From Balaenoptera acutorostrata (Eukaryota > Chordata > Mammalia > Artiodactyla > Balaenopteridae): 64,000 nt of DNA. The stretch is taken from contig NC_080075.1 in NCBI RefSeq assembly GCF_949987535.1, forward strand, positions 40,050,269-40,114,268, written 5' to 3'. Positions 11,621-23,914 of the stretch are shown piece by piece (the stretch's first letter is position 1; each line of letters opens with the position of its first letter). Made by a program: the position numbers and the translations under genes. Under the pieces are notes generated by a model. The model ran no database searches and was not told the origin of the DNA. It saw nothing but the letters and a program-made list of their open reading frames with translations.

Positions 11621-13660
11621 TTTTTTATTGATTTTCAACTTTAATGAGATATAATTGACATACAACATTGTGTAAATTAAGATGCACAATGTGTTTTTGA
11701 TACACTTATATATTGCAATATGATTACCACCATAGTGTTGGCTAACACCTCCATCACATCAGATAATTACCATTTCTTTTTTGTTGTGAGAATAAACTCT
11801 ACTCTCTTAGTGATTTTTAATAAAGCAATACAGTACTGTTAACTATAATCACAATGTTGTGCGTTAGGTACCCAGAACTTATTCATCTTATAACTGGAAA
11901 TGTGTACCTTTTGACCAACATCTCCCCAATTCCCTTACCCCTCAGCCCCTGGTAACCACCATTGTATTCTATTTCTACAAGATCAGCTTTTTAAGATCCA
12001 CATATAAGTGGTATTAAGTACTATCTGTCTTCCTCTGTCTCACTTATTTCATTTAACATAATGCTTTCAAGGTCCATCCAAATGCCACAAATGGCAGGAT
12101 TTCCTTCTCCTCATGGTTGAAGAATGTTCCATTGTATGTAGTTATATACACACACAGCCTCTTCTTTATCCACTCATCCGTTGAGGGACATTTAGGTTGT
12201 TTCTGTGTCTTGGTTATTGTGAACAATGCTGCAGTAAACAAGGGACTGCAGATATCTTTTCAATATCCATTTAATTGCCTTTGTATATATACCCAGATGT
12301 GGAATTTCTGGATTGTATGGTAGTCCTATTTGTAATTTTTTGAGGAACTTCCATACTGTTTTCCATATTGCCTGTACCAGTGTACATTCTCACCAACAGT
12401 GCACAAGGGTTCTTGTTTCTCCATGTCATCACCAACACTTATTATCTCTTCTCTTTTTGATGATAGCCATTCTAAAAAGTGCAAGATGATAACTCATTGT
12501 GGGTTTGATTTGCATTTTCCCTGGTTAAAAGTAGTGTTGAGCACCTTTTCGTGAACATGTTGGCCATTTGTATGTCTCTCTAGGAAAAATGCCTATTCAG
12601 GTCTTCTGCCGATATTTTCAATTGTTTTTACTGTTTCTTTTGCTGCACAGAAGCTTTTAAGTTTGATGTAGTTCCACTTATTTATCTTTGTTGCTCGTGC
12701 TTTTGCTGTCATTTCAAAAATAATGATTGCCAAGACCAGTGTCACAGAGCTTTTTCCCTATGTTTTCTTCTAGGAGCTTTATGTTTGCAGTTCTTATGTT
12801 TAAGTCTAATCCATTTTGAGTCAATTTTTGTGAGTGGTGTAAGATAAGGGTGCAATTTCACTTCTCTGCATGCAGTTATCCAGTTTTCCCACTAACATTT
12901 ATTGAAGAGACTATCCTTTCCCTGTTGAGTATTCTTGACTCCCTTGTCAGATATTAGCTAATGTATCTATCTATTCTATTCCATTGATCTACATGTCTAT
13001 TTTTATGCCAGTACCATACTGTTTTGATTACTATAGCTTTATAGTATAGTTTGAAATCAGGAAGTGTGCTGCCTCCAGCTTTGTTCTTTGTCAGGATTTG
13101 TCTATTCAAGGATTTTTGTGGTTCCACACAAATTTAAGGATTGTTTTTCCTATTTCTGTGAAAAATACCATTGGAACTTTTTATAGGGGTTGCATTGAAT
13201 CTGTAGATAGCTTGGGGTAGTATGGTCATTTTAACAGTATTAATTCTTCTAATCCATGAAGATGGGCTATCTTTCCATTTGTGTCATTTTCAATTTCTTT
13301 CATCAAAGTCTTATAGTTTTCAGTGTATACATCTTTAACATCTGTGGTTAAATTTATTCTCATTTTTTATGCAGTTGTAAATGGGACTGCTTTCTTAATT
13401 TCTCTTTCTCATAATTCATTACTAGTATATAGAAACTCAGCTGATTTTTGTTTATTGATTTTGTATTCTCTAACTTTACTGAATTATTTTATTAGTTCCA
13501 ACATTTTTTTTGGTGGCCTCTTTAGTTTCTCCATATAATATCATGTCATCTGCAAAATGAGCCAGTTTTACTTCTTCCTTTCTGAATTTAATGCCTTTTA
13601 TTTCTTTTTCTTGCCTGATTGCTCTAGCTAGGACCTCCAATACAATGTTGAATCAAACTT
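11621..13660 (-). mobile_element. L1M-type element, 5'-truncated
   Basis: The 3' terminus at 11621-11700 (complement of 'ttgtatgtcaattatatctc'-like sequence) is a different, older subfamily from elements A, B and G. To the right the sequence follows ORF2 backward: C-terminal domain (12050-12600), then connection and thumb (12650-13560), and it stops inside the RT domain at about 13655 (complement of the 'NIVLEVLA'-like region). The frames are heavily broken. Confidence 0.85.
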
Positions 13661-14487
13661 GCCAGGGTAAAATGAGCTTCATTGGTAGTGTGCTAGTGGT
13701 GGTATAATGCCACCACAATGTTAAGTATGTAACAGTCAAGGCTGCTGTAGCCAGAGACCACAATGATTTAAGAAAGAATTTTATTGGGAGGTGGTAAGGA
13801 CTGGTAAGGCATCCTGGTATCAGATTACTAGGCTCCTTCTATCATGTTGTTTTGTTATATCTAGGGTATTTTTTCTGTATCTTTGAAGATTTACAGTCCT
13901 GCCTTCAAGAAAGAGGAAAAAGAAGGAAGGCACACTCTTTTCTCATTTAGGTACAACCCAGGAGTTGTTACACATCACTTCTACTCGTATCCCATTGGAC
14001 AGATCCTGGTCACGAAGCTACACCTAACTGTAAGAAAGTCTGGGAACTATCTTAATTGAGGTGAGCATACACCCAGCAAAACACCTATAACTAAAAGCAA
14101 TCACCACTTAGGGGGAAAGCTACAAGTTCATCTGTTACAATGAATTTTGAAGAATAGTATTTAGAAGAAGAAAATAAGCAAAATGGGGGGACAACTTCCT
14201 CTATATAATCCTCATATGCACAGAAATGGTAATAATTTAAAAACCCTATTCAAAAATAATTCCCAGCTGCAAGTAATGTGGCTGTCTGAATATTAAGAAA
14301 TTCTTCCAAGTGCATTATATTTCCAAATACACTTATCATATATGATCTTTCAGATACTATGCTATAAAAGGCTGTAGCTTTGTAAGTTGCCATCTCCTTT
14401 TAAAATATATTTTAAAACTGATATGAAAGATTATTTGTGCATAGTGATGAACTTTAGAGCATACAATATTAAAAATATAGTATAAAG
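13661..14487. other. Unassigned; possible very old interspersed repeat
   Basis: The section about 13960-14110 ('ccattggacagatcctggtc', then 'aactgtaagaaagtctggga') has the look of an old interspersed repeat, but I cannot assign it. The right part, from about 14440, and the DNA beyond the SINE (14652-14820, 'attcacccagagataactga') seem to be one old L1M-like repeat split by the SINE. Confidence 0.35.
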
Positions 14488-14502
14488 ATTACTCATTATA
14501 TT

Positions 14503-14636
14503 GGGGACTTCCCTGGCTGTCCAGTGGTTAAGACTCCACGCTTCCACTGCAGGGGGCGCAGGTTCGATCCCTGGTCAGGGAACTAAGATCCTGCATGCTG
14601 CACAGTGTGGCAAAAAAAAAAAAAAAAAAAAAAAAA
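14503..14636 (+). repeat. CHR-1-type SINE with 15-bp TSD
   Basis: Starts 'ggggacttccctggctgtcc', carries the B-box-like 'ggttcgatccctgg' and ends in about 26 A. A perfect 15-base duplication, 'attactcattatatt', lies at 14488-14502 and 14637-14651, so the copy is complete and was inserted by L1-type target-primed reverse transcription. Confidence 0.95.
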
Positions 14637-14651
14637 ATTACTCATTATATT

Positions 14652-15959
14652 CACCCAGAGATAACTGATAATATTAGTTGCTTATTTCTTTTTCTTATGC
14701 ATATATTTAACAAAACTCAAGTCATTTATTTATCTTCCTTTTTGTTACCCAGTGGTATATTGTGCCTACATTCCCATGTCATTAAACACCATTCAAAAGC
14801 CTGAATTTTTTTGTAAGTTATCTTCTTCCTAAATGCCTTATTGGTTTTACTATAAAATCATGGTACCATTGTAAAAGTGTATAAAATTATACCTATAGAT
14901 GATAAAAGCATGAAAGTTAAGACTCTCTTATACTTAAAATCTCATTAATATAAAATTATTCTAAAATTAAGCTACCAAAAGTTTTTAATTCTACAAAAAT
15001 TTGAAGTTGTGGTTAACTGTTTACCTACATTGTGGTTTAGAAGCTATATTACTTGTTTGACTTAGGAGATATATTCATGCCAACCTACTTTTGGCTCTAC
15101 TTTACCTATCTTATATTAATTGTGTCATGATGTCAGTTTTGACCTATACCTTCCCACCTCTAGGCATCTTTGCCAAAAGACATAACCCTAAACCCTTCAT
15201 AATTATAAGTACATCAAAGACTAACTGCTTTGCTTAGCTGCACAGATCTATACAAGACTGTATCACTTGTATAACTTAAAAGAGACTTAAAGTTTTCAGT
15301 AAAATTCCTAAGAATGCATGATTATCCAACCTTTGTTACTTTCTGTAGTGACATAATGTTGTCAATCACAGAATGTGACATATTAAATAATACCAATTCT
15401 TAATTACCTTACATATAGATTTTCTCTAAATTAGGTATTGATTTTCAGGTCAAACCTTTCTATCATTTAAATATTTAACATGCTTTTGAATTCTGAAATA
15501 CTAAATCACAATATTATGAAACAAGGTGTCATCTTTTCAGGACTCACCTAGTCATAAATTGACAGTAACTTAGCAAAAGATAACAATAATCTTTTCCTAT
15601 GGAGAAAGGTGCAAACATTAAACTATTTGGGCTTTCCCCTACTTTTTCTCCTTTTCAGAAAGGAGTCAATGTCTCAAACCTTCTTCTCTGACTTACTTAT
15701 TAGACTAGTAAACTGTGCTGATACAGGACAGAATTATTCCCAATTAAATTTTCTGCAAGTAAATAATGAAGAATTTTCCCTGAGGATTGGTATGTTATAT
15801 TAAGAGTAGCTAATGAAACCATGAAGATAAGAATAAATGGAATATGTGCTAACTTGGCTAGTATGGAGTACAGCAAAAAAATCTTGTATCAATAATCCTG
15901 AAATGTGGATAGACAAATAGATTCATGCAGTACGATGCTACAAACTTTAAGATTACTAA
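14652..15959. other. Single-copy AT-rich DNA
   Basis: After a short old-repeat remnant (to about 14820) no repeat or exon was recognised. The 64-codon frame at 15609-15803 has no known domain. Confidence 0.45.
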
Positions 15960-16125
15960 GGTGGCAGTCAGGAAAGCTGAGTTCTAGTTTTGGTTAAACT
16001 AGTCAAGACTAACCATCTGACATCTTAAGTCACTTTCTGGGGTCTCAGTTTGCTCAACTGTAAAATAAGATATATAACTAGAAGAGTCTAAGTCTTTTCA
16101 GCACTAAAATTCTATGTATATGATG
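15960..16125 (+). repeat. MIR SINE fragment
   Basis: 'gggtctcagtttgctcaact' then 'gtaaaataa' is the diagnostic MIR core 3' part. Upstream 'gctgagttctagttttggtt' and 'cttaagtcactttctgg' match the preceding MIR core in order. Confidence 0.75.
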
Positions 16126-16296
16126 ACATATGATTAGACGGAACCCAAATTAAAACACTACAAAATTCTAGACAACATACAACTCTGTGAAAAAAAAATC
16201 ATTTATGCATATCCACCTAATAGTACAAACCCATACTGAAAAAATAAGTTTGAATATTCTCTTAGAAGGTGAACTGCTTTATTCAAAAACACTTTT

Positions 16297-16480
16297 GGGG
16301 ACTTCCCTGGCAGTGCAGTGGTTGAGACTTTGCCTTCCAGTGCAAGGGGTGTGAGTTTGATCCCTGGTCAGGGAGCTAAGATCCCACATGCCTCATGGCC
16401 AAAAAATAAAACAGAAGCAGTATTGTAACAAATTCAATAAAGACTTTAAAAGTGGTCCACATCAAAAAAAAATCTTAAAA
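16297..16480 (+). repeat. CHR-1-type SINE with extended 3' tail
   Basis: The head is 'ggggacttccctggcagtgc' with the tRNA-like 'tttgatccctggtcagggag'. The 3' part includes 'gcagtattgtaacaaattca' and 'ataaagactttaaaagtggt', a long-tail form absent from the copies at 14503 and 43772 but present in the copy at 21982. Flanks share 'a(c/t)actttt' as a weak duplication. Confidence 0.9.
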
Positions 16481-16489
16481 AAAATATAC

Positions 16490-17565
16490 TTTTGAATTAA
16501 ATCCTCTTAAATACTGCCTTTAAAAGACTTACTTTATGCTGAAATTTACTCTAGCATGAGACATAACATCAGGGTGTCCAAGCAAAGGAGCTAATACAGA
16601 AACTGAGTAACTTCTAAATAAACAGAATGATTTCACATATATTTGCTAAGAAAAGTCATAAAATTATTGAACTTTAGAGCTGAATTTGGACCTCTTAACA
16701 GATATTTTACATGTATTAAATTCTCTTCATAATGTGTCAGAATTTATATCAATTCTTCCTATATTCTTACCATGTCCCCAAGATGTCTCTTTTCACAAAA
16801 GAAAGTATTTGTTATACAGTTGGTATATAAGGTTTATGAGTTAAAATCATGCATCTGCCTTATCAAAATTAAGTAGTATGTTTACCTGTTTTTAACCATT
16901 TTTATAGTTCACAAAATGGCTTCATGTAACCATAAATCTATATTCTCAATGGGAGTAAAGGAAGAGTCAGGGTTTTTCTAGTGACTTACATCCCTTAGGC
17001 TTAAAGAAAATAAAATGCCCTTCATTCCCAGGTCTAATCATCCTACAATTTGCTATGGGGTAGAACTCAGTTTATAGCCGATCTACTTCAGCCCCCACAA
17101 CAGACATACATACCTACAAAACTTTCAAGAAATACAGATGTCAGTAACTCATCAAGTATTCCAGTGATGCACTAGGGCTGGCTCCTGTGGCCTTCCAAGT
17201 GCCAATAAAGGGTATCTCTTCCCAATTCTAAGTTCAGGGACATCATGTTGGTAGCTCAAAACTGGCCATGGTAGGAATAATTTACACCACAGAAATCAAG
17301 AAGCTGGTTGATTTGGGGACTTTTGTTTGGATTTGGTTTTTGAAGAGCTGGTTGTTAGTCATTTAATGGCACGTAACTGAGGTAATCCCAGGTTATGGTT
17401 CCTGAAGCCAAGTGTCCACTATCAAAGAAAAGACCTATAACTGTTCCTGATTCTACAACTCCTGGAACTGAATTTTTAACATTCATATATCCTTCTCCAG
17501 ATGTATATAAGAGGGAGTAGGGTCCATATCATACATAATTTATTGCTTGTCTTTGAACCTATATA
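16490..17565. other. Single-copy DNA, no feature seen
   Basis: No repeat, exon or RNA gene recognised. Confidence 0.45.
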
Positions 17566-17567
17566 GC

Positions 17568-17901
17568 AATGTTGTCCAATAGAAATACAATGCAAGCCAC
17601 ATACATAACCTTAAATTTTCTACTATATGTTAAAAGTACATCTCAAATTAGATGTTAAATTTTCATCAGAAATACTTTATCTGTATTTAGATTTCATAAA
17701 ATTTTCAGTTGAAGAAGTAATTTCATGTACCCAAGTTGGTCCATACATTCTTAAAAGTTTTACAATTACTAAACTGAGTATCAGTTTTTAAATTTAAAAT
17801 TTTTTAAATAAATTTAAAAAATTTTTCCTTAGTCTTACTAGCCATGTTTGGAGAGTTCAATAGCCACACATAGTAGTAGTTACCATATTGGACAGCAGCT
17901 G
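17568..17901. repeat. hAT-type MITE (MER family)
   Basis: Terminal inverted repeats: 'ttgtccaatagaaatac' at the left and 'ccatattggaca' at the right share a 'tgtccaata' core. The interior is AT-rich and non-coding with a 'gagccacata'-like motif near each end. This agrees with a widespread mammalian non-autonomous hAT MER, about 334 bp. I do not assign a family number. Any 8-bp duplication is eroded. Confidence 0.65.
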
Positions 17902-18654
17902 TACAGCATCAGCACCTCAGGGGTTTTCCAGAAGCTTGAGCCTTATGCTGTGCTAGCTTGATGAGTGGAATCAAATGGATTATTTCAGTTTTCAGTGCCT
18001 CAGTTTTCTGAGACAATAATAATCTTAGAGGAATAATCAATCAATAATTATAACTATTTAATAATAGACATTCTAATGATTGCAATAATCAGGAAATCAC
18101 TCACATGATATAGCAGCTGCCACTTGTGGCATGTCAGCTTATTTAAAAACCAACTCATCAAGCAGTAGCTCATTTTGAAGAAGAGCTTAACCTTATTAGA
18201 TGTTAGTAGCTATAAATGCTAAGCATTTATAGAGTGTTTTTCACCTTTAAAGGGCTTTACCAGTTGTAATTAATCTTATAACATAATAATGTATCATTCC
18301 TGTTAGTGAATTCCTGAGGTCAAAGAAGGCCTTTCTGCATAACAAAAACCTTCAATCTACTTGTCATATACTCTATATACTACAATGTATATAAATTAAA
18401 GTGTTAATACCTCATTCTTGAGAGTTGAACAAGACAAAATATTCACTTTAAGTAACTTCTGATCCTGAGTACAATAAACTAATCTCAACAGAGAAAAATG
18501 GTGCTTCTATTATAATGTTCATCACTTGTGTATTGTCTGTGAAACTAACAAGAGTCAAGCACAGCTTTCTTGATTATATAAAAAAGATTTTTAAATCCCA
18601 TTTTTATGGTACTTAACTTCTAAACTGCCATCAGAAGTATAGTAACACCATCCA
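17902..18654. other. Single-copy DNA
   Basis: A weak MIR-like phrase occurs around 18205-18290 ('aagggctttaccagttgtaa'). Nothing else was recognised. Confidence 0.4.
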
Positions 18655-18850
18655 TTTTTATGGGTCTTCCCGTTTTCTAAGTGCTTACCTGCATCATTTT
18701 ATTATCTCAGCAACCCTAAAAGATAAACAGGACAGATGTTATGCCCATTTTTTGGATGAAATTCAGAAAGGCTGAGTGCCTTGTTTACATAATTACATAC
18801 TCATCAGTGCAACAGCTAGAGCCCGAATTCAGGTCTTATGATTTTAGCCA
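18655..18850 (-). repeat. MIR SINE
   Basis: Contains in order 'ttttattatctcagcaaccc', 'cattttttggatgaaattca', 'gaaaggctgagtgcc', 'caacagctagagcc': the reverse complement of the MIR core. Diverged. A short frame at 18741-18932 over it is chance. Confidence 0.7.
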
Positions 18851-18950
18851 CCATTTATCAAGTGCATACTATAAACTGGAGAATATGTTGAACACCATGC
18901 ATTATCTCATTAAATGGTCACAGCAATCTTAGATGAAGAAAGTATGCTGC
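18851..18950 (-). repeat. Second MIR fragment
   Basis: Repeats the MIR antisense order again ('accatttatcaagtgcatac', 'tatctcattaaatggtcaca') immediately after the previous copy, suggesting two separate MIR insertions or a tandem break. Confidence 0.5.
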
Positions 18951-19079
18951 AGAAAGATTGTTACATATAAGTCCTTTTTTCTCAAAGCATGTGTTCGTAA
19001 CTTCTCTACTGTGCCGAATCTAGAAATGGACTATTATCAGGGTAGGAGAATAAAGGAACCAATCTTCATCAAAAATAAA

Positions 19080-19285
19080 AATTACTATATACTAACACAT
19101 TACTTACCCAGCATAGTGCTAAGCTCTGCAATTACTGTCATGTTTCACATTTATAACAACCAGAGTTAAGTATTAGTTTTCCCGTTTATAAGTAAGGACA
19201 GAGACTCAAAGTGACAGAAGCAGAATTTAAAACCATTCCTATTTGCCTCCTAATCTCATACTCCGAACCACTCTGCCATTCTGCT
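19080..19285 (-). repeat. MIR SINE
   Basis: 'cagcatagtgctaagctctg', 'cacatttataacaaccagag', 'aaggacagagactcaaagtg' follow the reverse-complement MIR consensus order. It is the third MIR within 650 bp. Confidence 0.65.
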
Positions 19286-20954
19286 TTTTTATTTCAAGTC
19301 CACTGTAATTTCCCATATTCCTTACTGCCTAATGTTACTTTTTACTTATTTTTTGAGTTGTTTTGCTTTTTGTGGGATTTCTTTTTTGGGGTTTTTTTTG
19401 GCATTAAAAAAAAGATAGGTTTTCTTTGTCATCTTTGTTTACCATATTATCCTAACAGTGCCAAACGCGAGCAGGTACACCATTTTCATAGCATAATGCA
19501 GGAAAGTAGCTTTGAGCAGTGTGTCATACAGTCTCTATAACAACTTTGAGCAATGAGCTGGAAGATTATAGTACTACTGTGGAACTGAATTTCTTTACCT
19601 TAGCCTTTGAGCTGAACAGTTCATTCACCTATTCAGTGGTAAACTTCAGCAATTTCTTCAAAGTTAAAGGAAATTGACTTGTTCGTTCAGTAGGTATTTT
19701 GATTTAAAGATGTATTTATAATAACAAAGTATGAGATAGAGGCATTATTACAGTAAATTTGCTTATAATGTAGCTAAATAATTTACATTAGTGGAGACCA
19801 TTAAGTGTGGGTGAAGAGTGATTGCTTCAGTCAGAAAAATTTTTTTTCTACATTACCTGAAATTCTTACAAACTTCTCATTTCATGTTGCCTTAGTAATC
19901 AGAAGTAAAAGTGTTTAGATCTTCATAACACTTTTTCATAACAAATGGCATGTTAACCTAAGCACTGTAAATACTTTGGGGCAAATTTGTTAAAATTCAA
20001 TTAGTTCTTTTTTCTTTATTTTCTAAATTCCATAATTAGATAGTTACCGTGTTCCTGGTCAGACTGCCTCTAAGAAGGAAGTAAAACAAGTTTGTGCACA
20101 TACATTCATATGCAGGGTCAAAGGTGAAGACAAAATGTGAAAGAGAAACATGTTGTTTCTAGTAAAACTCTTTCCTTATCTAGAATTAGGTGTACTCATA
20201 AATGTATGCACTATAATAATGTGTAGAGATGACTGTTTCATTATTTTTTTATAAAATTTATAGTTTTTTCAAGCTAATAGTCTAGATATTTGGAATGCAT
20301 TCATTTAAGCAGAAGAGATAGCTGGCAAATGTTTTATGTCAGGTGGTATGCATGTTAAGTTTATAACCTTTCTTCTCTTTATTCAATGTAAGTTAACTTG
20401 ATGTGACAGGGTGTGATATATCACAGAGATGACTCAGGTCAGGAATTTCAAGAAATCTTAAAAACAATACCTTTTAAAAGGACTTAAATAAATAGTACTT
20501 AAAGATCTGTAGAGTATATAGTCTTTTTTTTTTTTTTTTTTAAACCCTGTTATCTATCAAAGAATTGAGTTCAACTGCTTAAACGTTTAGGAAAGTCTTT
20601 TACTCAGAAAAAAGTAAATATCTGCCAATTAGGGTAGGGGAGAAATCTCTAGGTTCCTTTACCGTTAGAGTGCCTACCAGCAGATACATCTGTTTATTTA
20701 GAATTTATACATCTATTTGTTGACCAAAAAATTCAATGATAAATTTATATTTCCATCACCTGCTTTTCCTTTTTTTCTGAAGCCTTTGCAATTATATAGC
20801 TATCATTACAAACTCCTGCCCCAAAGCATGGGGTTTCAACGAAGAATATGGTTAGATCACAAGATTTGCTTCTAAAGGGCTGAATTTTGGTTCTATCATA
20901 GGAAAACAAGTGTGTACTTCAGTAAGTGGTAAAGTATGACATACATTTGGAGGA
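19286..20954. other. Single-copy DNA with poly-T tract
   Basis: No gene seen. Holds an uninterrupted T run at 20524-20541. A 65-bp segment at 20171-20235 is about 80% identical to 21142-21206. Confidence 0.45.
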
Positions 20955-22690
20955 ATGTACATACTGTAAGTTTTCAGCTCAGTAAACATACCCATATAAC
21001 CAGCATCCAGATAATGGAAATGAACTTCATCAGCACTCTAAAAAGGCTCCCTTGTCCCAACTTCTCACGCCTCCAAAGGATAAACATTTCTGACTTCTAG
21101 TAGTACAAGTCAGTCTTACTTGATCTTGTAAGAGAATCATCTGTCCTTCTCTGGAAATAGGTTCACTCATAAATATATGTACTTTAGTAATGTACGGAGA
21201 TGACTAGTAGGGTCTTTTTTGGGCAGGGTTGGGGTCCGACTTATTTCACGTAACATTACTTTTGTGAAATGCACCCATATTATTATGTATATTATTCCAT
21301 TGTATATAGCAATATATAACAAAATGTAATCATTTTGTCACTGATGGATATTTCAGTTGTTTCCAGTTTGGGCTTTTATAAATGTTCTTCTAAATATCCT
21401 TTGTGAATATACCTATCCATTTCCGCATACATTCAACTTTAGTAGATACCTCCAAAGATTTCTTCAGTAGCTGAAACAATTTACATTTTTGTTATCAGTA
21501 CATAAGAACTACAGTTTAGCCTCATCTTTGCCAACAGTTGTTATCCCCTGCCACCATTTTACTCATTCTGAAGGGTGGATAGTGGTATTACATTATAGAT
21601 TTAATTTGTATTTCCCTGATGACTCAGGAAATTGAGCATCCAGTTACATGTTTATCAGAAATTTGAGTATGTTTTGTGAAGTGCCTGTCAAGACTTCTGA
21701 TCATTATTCCATTGCATTATCATTCTTTTTTCTTATGATTTTTCAGGAGTCCTTTATATAATCCTGACATTACTGCAAATATTTTCTACCACTCTTGGGT
21801 TCCCTTTTTTGCTTTTTTAATATTGTATTTTGATGAGCAGAAGTTTTTAGTAGTAATGTGCTACATTTCCCATTTTTTTCCATTATGTTGATTACATTTT
21901 GTGCCCTGTTTAAAAAAGTTTGTAGAGATATCTTATGTTATAAAGAGATATCTTCTATTTTATTTAAGATCTTTGTCTTACGTTTTTTTTAAGTCTTTAT
22001 TGAATTTGTTACAATATTGCTTCTGTTTTATGTTTTGGTTTTTTGGCTGCAAGGCATGTAGGATCTTAGCTCTCTGACCAGGGATCAAACCCACACCTCC
22101 TGCATTGAAAGGCAAGTCTTAACCACTGGACCACCAGGGAAGTCCCTGTCTTACCTTTTATATTTAGATCTATAATCCATATAGAATTGGTTTTTGTATA
22201 CACTGTTGGGCAGCGTTTTAAAAATGTGTGTTTTAACCAAATGGATAGCCACAAGAACCAGCAGAACTTATTTTCATCCTTTCTCTATTGCACTGCAGTG
22301 GCACCTTTGTTGTATATCAGGTAACTACACTATATCTATTATCATTGTTTCAATTACTATAGATTTGTAAAAGGTCTGGGTTTCTAGTTATGTAAGTCTT
22401 CTAGCTTTGTTTTTGTTCAGAATTGCCTTGACTATTCTTAGTCCTTTGCACTTTCATTTCCATTTTATAAACAACTGTCAATTTACACAAAAAATATTGT
22501 TAGGACTTTAATTGGGTTTGCATTGAATCTATAATCAGCTTATGAAGAACTGACATCTTGAGAACATTGAGTCTTCCACATGCTATATGTCTTTCCACTT
22601 ATTTAATTACTGTTTCCTAATATTTCATAATTTTCAATGCAGAGGTTCTTAAATTTATTTCTAAATATTTAGGATATTTATGCTATTGTT
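20955..22690 (-). mobile_element. Old L1 (L1M-age) fragment, split by a SINE
   Basis: Reads as an eroded antisense L1: 'ttccattgtatatagcaata', 'gatttaatttgtatttccct' and 'tttgcattgaatctataatc' lie in the order and spacing of the ORF2 C-terminal half found in the younger copies (compare 24040-25270). A CHR SINE interrupts it at 21982-22146. No open frame remains. Confidence 0.65.
21982..22146 (-). repeat. CHR-1-type SINE, long-tail form, in old L1
   Basis: Antisense copy: the left part holds the complement of the tail (CTTTATTGAATTTGTTACAA), the right part ends 'ccaccagggaagtccc'. An 8-base duplication, 'tgtcttac', flanks it at 21974-21981 and 22147-22154. Confidence 0.92.
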
Positions 22691-23393
22691 AATGGCATAT
22701 TTTGTTTCATTTTCTGTATGCTTTTTTTTAATATAAGCATAAAATAAGTCTTAGTATATTTGTCTCATATGCACTGATTTAAAAAAAAAGGAGACTGAGC
22801 AGATACATAGAGCATCGAGAGGGAAATAAAGGGCAGCTCAGGAGGTTACTTGAGAGAGACTATGTTCCTTGAAACCAACAATCAAAACTAATAACCAATT
22901 TATAGTGGTCCTTGTCTAGTAGTGGCCCATACCTGAACCACCTGTGAATTGGTTTCTGTTGTCTATCTGATCTCTGGTTTTTCATTGGTATGATCTTCTC
23001 TCTTGGCTTTGCCAGTTATTTTTATTGAATTCTAATTCTTGATTTCAAAAAATTATAGAGTCATCCATAATGTTATATTCCTCTTTCCTTTTCCTCTGCT
23101 AGGTAGAAAGAATGATGGATGACAACCTTAATCCAATCAGAGACTGTGCTAAATTAATGCTGGGTTGTAATTTTGATAAAATTCAGTCTACCTCCAGCCT
23201 TCCTCTATATCTATAATGTGTGTGTGTACATACATATACAAAGACATATATAATAATGTTATATGTATTCTGTATTACATAATTCATGTGTCACTAAAAT
23301 GGAACAGATAAATATTTTAAAATTTTGTACAGATTTCTATTTCTTCTTAGATGGGATACTGGTGTGCTGCACACTCTTCCACCCTACCTGAAA
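22691..23393. other. Single-copy DNA
   Basis: No feature recognised beyond a short (TG/TA)-rich run at about 23216-23265. Confidence 0.45.
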
Positions 23394-23420
23394 GCAAAAT
23401 TTACTTCTTTTTTTCTTTAC

Positions 23421-23555
23421 ATATTTTTTTATTGAAGTATAGCTGATTTACATTGTTGTGTTAATTACTGCTGTAGAGCAAAGTGATTCAGTTATACCTA
23501 TATATACATTCTTTTTTTAAATATTCTTTTCCATTATGGTTTATCATACGATATA
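23421..23555 (-). mobile_element. Extra L1 3' terminus at tail of element B
   Basis: A 135-bp L1 3' end (complement of 'agctatacttcaataaaaaa') lies between the left target duplication and the true 3' UTR of element B, which starts again at about 23556 (complement of 'ctccaataaagatgt'). The two ends belong to different sequence variants. Because the duplication lies outside both, I infer that they arrived together, for example by read-through of B's own poly(A) signal into a downstream L1 tail (3' transduction). Confidence 0.6.
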
Positions 23556-23914
23556 TATTTTTACATCTTTATTGGAGTATAATTGCTTTACAATGTTGTG
23601 TTAGTTTCTGCCGTATAAGTGAATCAGCTACATGTATACATATGTCCCCATTCCCCCTCCCTCTTAAGCATCCCTCCCACCATCCCTATCGCACCCCTCT
23701 AGGTGGTCACAAAACACCTAGCTGATATACCTGTGCTATGCAGCTGATTCCCACTAGCTATCTATTTTACATTTGGTAGTGTATATATGTTAATGCTACT
23801 CTCTCACTTTGTCCCAGCTTACCCTTCTCCCTCCCCGTGTCCTCAAGTCCATTCTCTATCTCTGTGTCTTTATTCCTGTCCTGCCCCTAGGTTCACGAGA
23901 ACCATTTTTTTTAG

